A stretch of 64,000 nt of DNA from Pelomonas caseinilytica. GTDB taxonomy: Bacteria; Pseudomonadota; Gammaproteobacteria; Burkholderiales; Burkholderiaceae_C. A program made the translations under genes and the position numbers. The notes under the pieces were generated by a model that saw nothing but the letters and a program-made list of their open reading frames with translations, made no database searches and had not been told where the DNA came from. The stretch covers positions 186,001 to 250,000 of the forward strand of contig NZ_JAJTWT010000007.1 of NCBI RefSeq assembly GCF_021353235.1, in the 5' to 3' direction. The first letter of the stretch is position 1, and each line of letters starts with the position of its first letter. Shown piece by piece: positions 17,373-25,051 of this stretch.

Positions 17373-18262
17373 GCGCCGTGCCGACCGAACGCCAGCCCCC
17401 TGGCCCCCTGCGTGAGTTCTGGCTCGGCTTCTCGGCCAACCGCGGGGCGCTGGCCGCCCTCGTCGTCTTCGCGTCGATCGCGCTGGCGTCACTGTTCGCG
17501 CCGCTGCTGGCGCCGCACGATCCCATCGAGCAGTACCGCGACTTCATGCTGACACCGCCCGTCTGGGCCGAGGGCGGCAGCACGCGCTTCCTGCTGGGCA
17601 CCGACGAGCTGGGCCGCGACATGCTGAGCCGGCTGCTGCACGGCGGGCGGGTGTCGCTGGGCATCGGGCTGTCGGCGGTGCTGATGTCCCTGCTGCCCGG
17701 CGTGCTGCTGGGGCTGCTGGCGGCCTTCTTCCAGCGCTCGCTGTCGCCGGCCATCATGCGCGTGATGGACATCGTGCTGGCCTTGCCGGCGCTGTTGCTG
17801 GCCATCTGCGTCATCACGGTGCTGGGGCCGGGCCTGGTCAACACCGTGATCGCCATCGCCATCGGCGCGCTGCCGGGCTATGTGCGCCTCACGCGCGCCG
17901 CGGCCCTGGCCGAAACCGGGCGCGACTACGTGACGGCCAGCCGCGTGGCCGGCGCGAGCGTGTGGCGTCTGATGTTCGTCACCGTACTGCCCAACTGCAT
18001 GGCCCCGTTGATCGTCAACGCGACGCTGTCGTTCTCCTCGGCCATCCTGGAGACGGCGGGCCTGGGCTTCCTGGGCCTGGGGGTGCAGGCGCCGACTCCG
18101 GAGTGGGGGACCATGCTGTCCGCCGCACGGGACTACATCACGCGGGCGCCGTGGGTGGTGACGCTGCCGGGGCTGACGATTCTGGTGACGGTGCTGGCGA
18201 TCAACCTGATGGGCGATGGGCTGCGGGATGCGCTGGACCCGCGGTTGAAGAAGGTGGCGTGA
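17369..18262 (+). CDS. dppC: Peptide ABC transporter permease, DppC type
   Basis: A 297-residue permease pairing with DppB. It has the N-terminal cytoplasmic segment FWLGFSANRGALAALVVF, the periplasmic FLLGTDELGRDMLSRLLHGGRVSL signature of DppC proteins, and the EAA loop GRDYVTASRVAGASVWRL. I place the start at TTG 17369, which overlaps the dppB stop (TTGA) and gives translational coupling; a GTG at 17378 is an in-frame alternative. The next 650 bases contain only repeats, so the ATPase genes are displaced from their permeases. Confidence 0.88.
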   Translation: MSAVPTERQPPGPLREFWLGFSANRGALAALVVFASIALASLFAPLLAPHDPIEQYRDFMLTPPVWAEGGSTRFLLGTDELGRDMLSRLLHGGRVSLGIGLSAVLMSLLPGVLLGLLAAFFQRSLSPAIMRVMDIVLALPALLLAICVITVLGPGLVNTVIAIAIGALPGYVRLTRAAALAETGRDYVTASRVAGASVWRLMFVTVLPNCMAPLIVNATLSFSSAILETAGLGFLGLGVQAPTPEWGTMLSAARDYITRAPWVVTLPGLTILVTVLAINLMGDGLRDALDPRLKKVA

Positions 18263-18299
18263 TGCTTGCTCGTTGTGTTGGGTTCATGCCCAAGCCCAG

Positions 18300-18547
18300 C
18301 CGGGAGTTCGCCCCGGCGGGCAACCTACTTTCTTGTGTCGACAAGAACGTAGGCAAAGAAACGACCCCTGCAAAACCGCCCACCCGCGCAGCGGGTGGGT
18401 CCCCTGCGATGCTCGAACTCCGAGGCCAGCGCCAAACTCCCTTCGCTCACTGCGTTCGCTACGGTCAGACAGTGGCGCTGAGTCAGTTCTTGAAGCGCGC
18501 TGCGCGCGCGCCTCGGAGTTCTGCGCTTCTCGGCGGTTTAGAAGGGG
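18300..18547 (+). repeat. Structured repeat family A, left copy
   Basis: Stems visible: CCTACTTTCTTG/CAAGAACGTAGG (18324-18335 with 18342-18353, one mismatch); CCCACCCGC/GCGGGTGGG (18379-18387 with 18391-18399); GAACTCCGAGGC/GCCTCGGAGTTC (18415-18426 with 18510-18521); CAGCGCCA/TGGCGCTG (18427-18434 with 18473-18480); GCGCGC/GCGCGC (18495-18500 with 18504-18509). The last two are nested inside the third. No coding potential is apparent. Confidence 0.85.
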
Positions 18548-18623
18548 AGAGCCCGAACTGCCAACAGCCGAACAGCCAGGGCGCCTATCGCAGCGACCGT
18601 GCCCCCGAGGTATTTCGTCTTAC

Positions 18624-18865
18624 CCCCTTTAGCGCCGCCGAGGAACGGAAAGCCTTGAGGCGGCGTGCGCAGCACGCTTCAACAACTGACTCCGCGCAAC
18701 TGTTTGACCGGAGCGTAGCGAAGGGAGTTTTGCGCGGCGCCTCAAGGCTTGAGTACCGCAGGGAACCCCGCCGCGAAGCGGCGGGGCGGCGCGGTCGGGG
18801 GGAGCTCTTTGCCTACTTTCTGGCGGGACAGAAAGTAGGTCGCCCGCGGGGGCGAAATCCCCGCA
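18624..18865 (-). repeat. Structured repeat family A, right copy (inverted)
   Basis: The reverse complement of this segment aligns with the left copy along its length. Stems in genomic coordinates: CCTACTTTCT/AGAAAGTAGG (18812-18821 with 18830-18839); CCCCGCCGC/GCGGCGGGG (18766-18774 with 18778-18786); AAGCCTTGAGGC/GCCTCAAGGCTT (18650-18661 with 18739-18750). Inside the last lie CCGCGCAA/TTGCGCGG and GCGTGC/GCACGC on the copied strand. Stem sequences differ from the left copy while pairing is retained. Confidence 0.85.
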
Positions 18866-18914
18866 CGGTGCACCGAGCGACAAGGCGCCCAGCAAAAGCA
18901 ACCGGGTGCCTCCC

Positions 18915-19865
18915 ATGAGCCTCCTGACCATCCGCAACCTGCGCGTCACCTTCGGCGCCTTCCCCGCCGTCGACGGCGTCGACCTGACGCTGGACAAGGG
19001 CGAACTGCTCGGCATCGTCGGCGAATCCGGCTCCGGCAAGTCCGTCACCATGCTCGCCCTGATGGGCCTCGTCGACCCGCCCGGCCGGGTCACCGCCGAC
19101 GCCATCGAGTTCGAAGGCCGCGACCTGCTGAAGCTCTCGCCCCGCGAGCGCCGCCAGCTCGTCGGCCGCGACGTGGCCATGGTGTTCCAGGACGCCCTCA
19201 CCAGCCTCAACCCCAGCTACACCGTCGGCGCCCAGATCGCCGAAGTCCTCAAGGCCCACCTCGGGCTGCGAGGTTCGGCGGCGAAACGCCGCGTCGTCGA
19301 ACTGCTGGAGCAGGTGGAGATCCCCGACGCCGCCAACCGTGCCAACGCCTACCCCCACCAGCTCTCCGGCGGCATGAACCAGCGCGTGATGATCGCCATG
19401 GCCATCGCCTGCGGCCCCAAGCTGCTCATTGCCGACGAGCCCACCACCGCGCTGGACGTGACCATCCAGGCCCAGATCATGGCGCTGCTGCTCAAGCTCC
19501 AGCGCGAGCAGGGCATGGGGCTGATCATGATCACCCACGACCTCGCCGTCGTGGCCGAGATGGCCCAGCGGGTGGCCGTGATGTACGCGGGCCAGGTGGT
19601 CGAGACCGGTGCCGTGCCCGCGCTGTTCGAGGCGCCCCGCCATCCCTACACGAACGCACTGCTCGCCGCGATTCCCGAGCACAACAAGGGCGCGCGGCGC
19701 CTGTCGGCCCTGCCCGGCATCGTGCCCGGCGCGCTGGACCGGCCCGCGGGCTGCCTGCTGGCGCCGCGCTGCCCCCGCGTGCACGACCGCTGCGTGGCCA
19801 CGCGGCCGGCGCTGGAGGCCGGTGTGCGCTGCTTCTACCCGGTGGAGGCTGCCGCCCATGTCTGA
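18915..19865 (+). CDS. dppD: Peptide ABC transporter ATP-binding protein, DppD type
   Basis: A 316-residue ATPase that powers peptide import through DppBC. Walker A is GESGSGKSV (about residue 36), the signature is LSGGMNQRV, Walker B is [11 protein letters not shown], and the C-terminal oligopeptide/dipeptide domain has the Cys cluster region [14 protein letters not shown], which can hold an iron-sulfur cluster in this family. The ATG at 18915 is preferred over a GTG three codons upstream. It overlaps dppF by 8 nt. The preceding repeat pair separates it from dppC, so expression may need its own promoter or be tuned by RNA structure. Confidence 0.92.
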   Translation: MSLLTIRNLRVTFGAFPAVDGVDLTLDKGELLGIVGESGSGKSVTMLALMGLVDPPGRVTADAIEFEGRDLLKLSPRERRQLVGRDVAMVFQDALTSLNPSYTVGAQIAEVLKAHLGLRGSAAKRRVVELLEQVEIPDAANRANAYPHQLSGGMNQRVMIAMAIACGPKLLIADEPTTALDVTIQAQIMALLLKLQREQGMGLIMITHDLAVVAEMAQRVAVMYAGQVVETGAVPALFEAPRHPYTNALLAAIPEHNKGARRLSALPGIVPGALDRPAGCLLAPRCPRVHDRCVATRPALEAGVRCFYPVEAAAHV

Positions 19866-20817
19866 GCTCCTCCTGGAAGCCACCGACCTCGCCAGGCACT
19901 ACAGCGTCAGCCGCGGCCTCTTCAAGCCCAAGGCGACGGTGAAGGCGCTCAACGGCGTCAGCTTCACGCTGGCCCCGAAAAAGACCCTGGCCGTCGTCGG
20001 CGAGTCCGGCTGCGGCAAGAGCACGCTGGCTCGGCAGCTGACGCTCATCGAGCCGCCCACGCGCGGCTCGCTCAAGATCCGCGGCACCGACGCCGCCACC
20101 GCCGGCAAGGCCACCCTGCACGCCCTGCGCCGCGAGGTGCAGATGGTGTTCCAGAACCCCTTCGCGTCGCTGAACCCGCGCAAGACCATCGAGACCACGC
20201 TGGCGGAGCCGCTGCTGATCAACACGCCGCTGTCCGCCGCCGAACGCCGCGAGCGCGTGGCCGCGCTGGCCGCCAAGGTAGGCCTCAGGCCCGAGCACCT
20301 GCGCCGCTACCCGCACATGTTCTCGGGCGGCCAGCGCCAGCGCATCGCCATCGCGCGGGCCATGATCCTCAACCCCGGCATCGTCGTCGCCGACGAGCCG
20401 GTGTCGGCCCTGGACGTGTCCATCCAGGCCCAGATCCTCAACCTCTTCATGGACCTGCAGGAGGAGTTCGGCACGGGCTATGTCTTCATCTCGCACAACC
20501 TCAGCGTCGTCGAGCACGTGGCCGACGAGGTGATGGTGATGTACCTCGGCGCGGCCGTGGAGATGGGCGAGATGAAGCGCCTCTTCGCCGCACCGCTGCA
20601 TCCCTACACCCGTGCGCTGATGAGCGCCACGCCGGCCCTGCGCCAGGCAGACCGGCGCGAGCGCATCGTCATCCACGGCGAGCTGCCCAGCCCACTCAAC
20701 CCGCCCACCGGCTGCGCCTTCCACAAGCGCTGCCCGCTGGCCGTGCCGCGCTGCAGCCAGGATGTGCCGGCGCTGCGCGAGGTGGACGGCCGCCTCGTCG
20801 CCTGCCACGTGGTCTGA
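19858..20817 (+). CDS. dppF: Peptide ABC transporter ATP-binding protein, DppF type
   Basis: A 319-residue ATPase, the second subunit of the DppDF pair. It has Walker [10 protein letters not shown], the [15 protein letters not shown]-loop, signature FSGGQRQRI, Walker [12 protein letters not shown] and the C-terminal [14 protein letters not shown] cysteine motif. The N-terminal [21 protein letters not shown] is typical for DppF. It overlaps dppD, so both are translated together. Three bases after its stop comes the 99-nt repeat B element. The operon lacks a dppA binding-protein gene within the window. Confidence 0.92.
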   Translation: MSELLLEATDLARHYSVSRGLFKPKATVKALNGVSFTLAPKKTLAVVGESGCGKSTLARQLTLIEPPTRGSLKIRGTDAATAGKATLHALRREVQMVFQNPFASLNPRKTIETTLAEPLLINTPLSAAERRERVAALAAKVGLRPEHLRRYPHMFSGGQRQRIAIARAMILNPGIVVADEPVSALDVSIQAQILNLFMDLQEEFGTGYVFISHNLSVVEHVADEVMVMYLGAAVEMGEMKRLFAAPLHPYTRALMSATPALRQADRRERIVIHGELPSPLNPPTGCAFHKRCPLAVPRCSQDVPALREVDGRLVACHVV

Positions 20818-21169
20818 AACCGCCCCTCGCCCATCCTCGCGTCGCTGAACGCGAGCGAGTCTGGTCGGTCCCCCGCGGGGACGGCGATGCTTGCGGCATC
20901 GAGCCGCAATCACATCGCCAGCGCGGGCCGGCTCGGGAGCGGCCCAGCGCTCGGCCCGCAACATACCCGCTTCATGTGTTGCAGCAGCCGCTGATGCGGA
21001 ATCGACAACCGAGATGACCCGCGCCGCATAACCGCGGCACATGGCCCGCCGACATACCGTCATGTTCAGAGTGTTGTTGCCGTGCCGACTTCACGGGCAG
21101 GCCCCGTCGCAGGCCGCACGCGGCGTCGCAAGAATCTTTGCGACCCAGCAACGTGCGGAGACACAACCC
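20818..21169 (+). other. Intergenic region before TonB receptor: repeat B plus receptor leader
   Basis: This 352-base gap has repeat B at its left end and the promoter and leader of the TonB receptor on the right. Some of the TonB-receptor frame is open here (from 21041), but that part reads Arg/Pro-rich and lacks a signal peptide, so it is not part of the protein. I could not place a convincing promoter. Confidence 0.5.
20821..20919 (+). repeat. 99-nt structured repeat family B, copy 1 (after dppF)
   Basis: This copy begins 3 nt after the dppF stop. Stem-loops: CTCGCGT/ACGCGAG; GTCCCC-CGC-GGGGAC; and a nested structure with outer stem GGCGATG/CATCGCC enclosing TTGCGGC/GCCGCAA. A second copy, on the other strand at 61632-61730, matches at roughly 85% of positions by hand alignment. 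There is no T-run, so it is not a classical terminator. Confidence 0.85.
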
Positions 21170-24100
21170 ATGAAATTCCAGCCCACCCCGGTGAGCCTCG
21201 GCCTGGCCGGCCTGCTCCTCACGATGCAGGGCGCCGCCCTGGCCCAGCAGGCCGCCGCTCCCGCGGAGGCCGCCTCCGCCCCCAAGACCCAGGCGTTGGA
21301 GGCCGTCGTCGTGCGCGGCATCCGCGCGTCCAACGAGCGGTCGCTGCTGATGAAGCGCGACGCCTCGGCCAACGTCGACGTCATCACCGCGCTGGACGTG
21401 GGCAAGATGCCCGACAAGAACCTGGCCGACTCGCTGCAGCGCGTCGTCGGCCTGGCCGTGCGCAAGGACTACGACGAGGCCGAGAAGGTGGCCATGCGCG
21501 GCGCCAACCCGGACATGAGCCTCATCCTGTTCAACGGCCATACGGTCAGCGGCGGCGACTGGTACCTCGCCGACCAAAGCAGCAGCAGCCGCAGCACCTC
21601 GCTGAGCCTGATGCCCTCGTCGGTGCTGAACGCCGCCACCATCTACAAGACCTCGCAGGCCAACATCGCCGACGGCGGCCTGGCCGGCACCATCAACGTG
21701 ACGACGCGCAAGCCGCTGGACGAGCCCCAGCGCCTGGGCGGCCTGATCAGCGCCGGCACCGTCTATGCCGACCTGCCCGGCAAGAGCAGCCCGCAGCTCA
21801 ATGCCAGCCTGAACTGGAAGAACGAGGCCAACACCCTGGGCCTCATCACCCAGCTCTTCGCCGAGAAGCGCTATGTGCGCCGCGACTCGGTCTCGCGCCT
21901 GGGCTACGGCGCCAACTCCGGCTGGGACGTCATCAATACCGCCACCATGCTGGGCGTCACCGACGCCTCGCTGGCCGGCTCGGGCTACAAGGCCGCCGAC
22001 CTCAACGGCGTGCGCCTGCCGGGCAGCCTGGCCTCCGAGTTCGTCGAGGGCGTGCGCGACCGCAAGGGCGGCATGCTGGCGCTGCAGGTGCGGCCCACTG
22101 ACACGCTGGACCTGGGCGCCACGGGCTTCTACTCGAAGATGAACGCCGCCAACTTCGGCCGCGCCACGATGGGCGCCATCAACAGCATGCTGCGCGGCCT
22201 GGCCGGGTCGACGGGCGAGACCAACGTCTTCACCAACTCCAACGGCCAGCGCGTCTACGCCCAGATCAAGAACCCCGTCGTCGTCGAGGAGACCACGCTG
22301 TACGGCGACAAGCTCAAGGTGCTGAAGAGCGCCGACATCGTCTTCCCCGACGGCACGACGCCGCAGTACGTGGGCAACTCCGAAGGCTTCTACCGCAGCG
22401 GCGCCGCGGCCAGCAGCGGCTTCCTCGACTTCGACGCCAAGTGGCAAGCCTCCAAGGACCTGGTGCTCAAGGGCCTGTTCAGCACCACGCGCGGCGTCGG
22501 CACGACGGAGATGGACCGCGGCCTCACCTATGCGCGCTACGGCACCGGCATCTCCTATGCACTCAACGGCGTGCACGAGGCGCCCGACCTGAAGTACGTC
22601 GGCGCGGGCACCGGCGCGACGCCGGCCCTCAACCCGGACGGCAGCGGCTACAAGCTGGTGTCGCGCAGCCTGGCCAACAAGTACAAGACGGTGGACCGCG
22701 AGAAGAGCCTGGCGCTGGAAGGCGAGTACACGCAGGACAGCGGCATCTTCAGCTCGCTGAACTTCGGCCTGCGCTATGCCGACCACCACCGCGACTTCCG
22801 CCGCACCATCAAGGCCATGCATGCGGCCTTCAACCCGCTGACCGACACGCCCGACCCCTCGCTGGCGGTGTCCTACCCCGGCGACTTCGGCGCCGCGCTG
22901 GGCGGCGGCAACTGGGAGCGCACGGGCTTCTATTTCCCGCGCGACTTCCTCGTCGGCTACTTCGACAAGGCCATCAAGGAGACCACGCCGGAGTTCGAGC
23001 GCTACGTCGCCTCGGAGATCGAGCTGCGCGAGCAGCAGAGCGCCGTCTTCATGATGCAGAACCTGGAGGGCGACAAGGGCTGGTGGTCAGGCAACATCGG
23101 CTGGCGGCTGGTGCGCACCCAGGTCGATGCCATGGCCCCCAATCCCGTGCCGGCGGGCAAGTGCCAGCGCATCGAACCGGGCAAGCCGGTGGTGCCCTGC
23201 GCGGCCTACCCGGGCGCCATCGTGACGGCGGGCGACGCGGTCCCCTACTTCGACAACACGCCCTGGAACCCGGCGGCGGGCACGCTGTACTACAAGACCC
23301 GCACCAGCCGGCGCTTCGACAACCTGCTGCCCAGCCTCAACCTGCGCGTGGAGCTGGCCAAGGACCTGGTCGGCCGCTTCGGCGCCAGCGAAACCCTCGG
23401 CCGCCAGAACTACAACCTCTACGGCGCGGCCTACGGCACGCCGAGCTGCAGCACGGGCGTCTGCCTGGTGTCGGGGCCCAATCCCAACCTCGAGCCCATG
23501 ACCTCGCGCAACGTCGACGTGTCGGTGTCCTGGTTCTTCGCCAAGCGGGCGCTGCTGGGCGTGAGCCTGTTCGACTCGATGATCGACGGCTACGCCAAGA
23601 CCGGCACCGTGCGGCAGGACGCCACCATCGACCTGACCGACCCCAACACCGGCGTGACCCGCACCTACTTCATCACGACGACGGGCCAGCAGAAGGCGCG
23701 CATCCGCGGCATCGAGGTGAGCTACGAGCAGCCCATCGGCGCGGGCTTCGGCTTCCAGTCCAACGTGAGCGTGGCCGACACCAAGGTCGCGGACGGCCGG
23801 CCGATGCCGGGGGTGTCCAAGTATTCGGCGAACCTCGGCGGCTACTTCGAGAACGACAGCTTCAGCGTGCGCCTGGTCTACAACTACCGCGGCAAGTACG
23901 TGTCGAGCACGACGGCCCCGTCGCCAACGACGAACAGCCAGGGCAACACCGTCATCAACGGCGTCACCATGCCTGCCGCGCCGACCATGGCCGCGCCGGT
24001 GAGCAACCTGGACCTGTCGATCAACTACGACATCAACAGCCAGCTGCAGCTCGCCTTCAGCGCGACCAACCTGACCAACCCGGCCCGCGCCCAGTACCGC

Positions 24101-24175
24101 TACAGCGAGCTGGAGCAGCAGAAGCTGGACGTGTCGGGCCGCCAGTACTACCTGGAGGCCCGCTACAAGTTCTGA
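21170..24175 (+). CDS. TonB-dependent outer-membrane receptor
   Basis: A 1001-residue outer-membrane receptor that imports a ligand using TonB energy. A signal peptide (about residues 1-26, ending GAALAQQ) is followed by a TonB-box-like ALEAVVVRG stretch (about 43-51), a plug domain (about 60-180: DVGKMPDKNLADSLQRVVGL, VAMRGANPDMSLILFNG) and a large barrel that ends YYLEARYKF with the terminal Phe expected for BAM insertion. The plug wording matches the Caulobacter-type (TIGR01782-like) receptors, many of which import oligosaccharides or other organic nutrients rather than siderophores. It follows the peptide transporter but is separated by repeat B; cargo unknown. Confidence 0.9.
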   Translation: MKFQPTPVSLGLAGLLLTMQGAALAQQAAAPAEAASAPKTQALEAVVVRGIRASNERSLLMKRDASANVDVITALDVGKMPDKNLADSLQRVVGLAVRKDYDEAEKVAMRGANPDMSLILFNGHTVSGGDWYLADQSSSSRSTSLSLMPSSVLNAATIYKTSQANIADGGLAGTINVTTRKPLDEPQRLGGLISAGTVYADLPGKSSPQLNASLNWKNEANTLGLITQLFAEKRYVRRDSVSRLGYGANSGWDVINTATMLGVTDASLAGSGYKAADLNGVRLPGSLASEFVEGVRDRKGGMLALQVRPTDTLDLGATGFYSKMNAANFGRATMGAINSMLRGLAGSTGETNVFTNSNGQRVYAQIKNPVVVEETTLYGDKLKVLKSADIVFPDGTTPQYVGNSEGFYRSGAAASSGFLDFDAKWQASKDLVLKGLFSTTRGVGTTEMDRGLTYARYGTGISYALNGVHEAPDLKYVGAGTGATPALNPDGSGYKLVSRSLANKYKTVDREKSLALEGEYTQDSGIFSSLNFGLRYADHHRDFRRTIKAMHAAFNPLTDTPDPSLAVSYPGDFGAALGGGNWERTGFYFPRDFLVGYFDKAIKETTPEFERYVASEIELREQQSAVFMMQNLEGDKGWWSGNIGWRLVRTQVDAMAPNPVPAGKCQRIEPGKPVVPCAAYPGAIVTAGDAVPYFDNTPWNPAAGTLYYKTRTSRRFDNLLPSLNLRVELAKDLVGRFGASETLGRQNYNLYGAAYGTPSCSTGVCLVSGPNPNLEPMTSRNVDVSVSWFFAKRALLGVSLFDSMIDGYAKTGTVRQDATIDLTDPNTGVTRTYFITTTGQQKARIRGIEVSYEQPIGAGFGFQSNVSVADTKVADGRPMPGVSKYSANLGGYFENDSFSVRLVYNYRGKYVSSTTAPSPTTNSQGNTVINGVTMPAAPTMAAPVSNLDLSINYDINSQLQLAFSATNLTNPARAQYRYSELEQQKLDVSGRQYYLEARYKF

Positions 24176-24191
24176 GCGGGCGGCCGGGCGG

Positions 24192-24213
24192 CACCCGCGC
24201 GAGGGCGCGGGTG
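24192..24213. terminator. Hairpin between convergent genes
   Basis: CACCCGCGC and GCGCGGGTG form a 9-bp stem with a 4-nt loop between the convergent TonB receptor and glycine-zipper genes. No T-run follows on either strand, so termination activity is uncertain. Confidence 0.4.
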
Positions 24214-24225
24214 TCAGCGCAACGT

Positions 24226-24480
24226 TCAGTTCGGGCGGCGCTTGGTGGTCTGGTTGCCGATCACGCCACCCGCCGCAGCGCCGACCGCGGCGCCGGTGGT
24301 GGTGCCCGTCAGCACGCCACCAACGACCGCGCCGGTGGTGGCGCCGATGACGGTGTTGCGGTCCTTGCGGGACATGTCGGCGCAGCCCGTCATCGCCAGC
24401 GTCGCCGCGGCGACCAGGGACAGGGCGGTCAGCCGCCAGTAGGCGGTGCCGGGGCTGGAAATGATGTCGAGGGTGCTCAT
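24226..24480 (-). CDS. Glycine-zipper lipoprotein (OsmB/YMGG-like)
   Basis: An 84-residue small lipoprotein. After a signal segment with lipobox-like LAMTGC (Cys at about residue 32) comes a glycine-zipper domain: VIGATTGAVVGGVLTGTTTG and AAVGAAAGGVIGNQ, which would insert as a helical hairpin in a membrane. The start at 24480 has a good GGAG ribosome-binding site. Such proteins are usually induced by osmotic or envelope stress and sit in the outer membrane. It lies upstream-to-downstream with the psiF gene on the same strand, separated by about 174 nt including the psiF terminator. Confidence 0.85.
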   Translation of the reverse strand: MSTLDIISSPGTAYWRLTALSLVAAATLAMTGCADMSRKDRNTVIGATTGAVVGGVLTGTTTGAAVGAAAGGVIGNQTTKRRPN

Positions 24481-24585
24481 GGAAGACTCCTTCAGGGAGG
24501 AATTCGCATGAGTGAACTTTCGGCGGGTGCGCCCGTCCGCGGAGCCAGCGCGTGGGCCGCCGGGGTGTCGGACGGCGCCGACCGG

Positions 24586-24615
24586 AAATGAAAGAGCCAC
24601 CCGACGGGGTGGCTC
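24586..24615 (-). terminator. Rho-independent terminator of the psiF-family gene
   Basis: On the minus strand GAGCCACCC-CGTC-GGGTGGCTC forms a perfect 9-bp stem followed by TTTCATTT. It lies about 40 nt after the psiF stop and fits as its terminator. Confidence 0.75.
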
Positions 24616-24654
24616 CGGTGTCCGACGCGAAGGTCGGATTGGGTCAGGCGAGGC

Positions 24655-24957
24655 TCAGGACTTGGGCGCCGAGGCCGCGTCGGCCATGCACTTCTTCATG
24701 TGGCTCTTGGCGGCGGCGCCGTGCAGCTTCTTGTCGGCGGCGGACTTCTCGCAGGCGGCGCTGGGAGCGTCGGCCATGGGGGCGGAGGCGGCACCGGCGG
24801 CAGACAGGCACTCCTTCATGAAGGCCTTGCGGTCGTCGCCCTTCTTGCCCTGGGTCTTGGCCTCGGCGTTGCAGGCCTTCATCTTGTCTTGCTGGGGAGT
24901 GGCCTGGGCTCCGAGTGCCACGGCGGCACAGGCGATCAGGATGGCGAGTCGTTTCAT
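24655..24957 (-). CDS. PsiF-repeat family exported protein
   Basis: A 100-residue protein with a signal peptide (about residues 1-19) and two PsiF-type repeats, each with Cys-Asn/Lys and Lys-Lys-Cys spacing: KMKACNAEAKTQGKKGDDRK..FMKECLSAA and ACEKSAADKKLHGAAAKSHMKKCM. E. coli PsiF is phosphate-starvation-inducible; its biochemical role is unknown. The start has a GGAGC ribosome-binding region. It sits downstream of the kinase gene on the same strand with about 90 nt between, and is followed by its own terminator. Confidence 0.85.
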   Translation of the reverse strand: MKRLAILIACAAVALGAQATPQQDKMKACNAEAKTQGKKGDDRKAFMKECLSAAGAASAPMADAPSAACEKSAADKKLHGAAAKSHMKKCMADAASAPKS

Positions 24958-25051
24958 CGGGGGCTCCTTCGACGAAGGTGGTGGGGGGGTGGCCGGATTC
25001 AAGCACGCGCCCCGAGGGCTGCCAAGCCACTGAAGGCCGGCTGTCAGCATT

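Larger units (their letters stand above)
18263..18914. repeat. Inverted pair of structured repeats splitting the dpp operon
   Basis: This 652-base gap between dppC and dppD carries no gene. It holds two copies of one repeat facing each other: a left copy (about 18300-18547) and a right copy on the other strand (about 18624-18865), separated by about 76 bases of unrelated sequence. Both copies carry the same ordered set of stem-loops. The dppD ribosome-binding region lies just after the right copy. Confidence 0.85.

Noticed and set aside
18324-18353. Rho-independent terminator of dppC
   Set aside because: A stem is present, but no T-run follows; it is one of the shared stems of repeat family A.
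18263-18914. Insertion sequence or transposase remnant
   Set aside because: No transposase frame, no target-site duplication and no terminal inverted repeats of IS type; the inversion comes from two whole copies facing each other.
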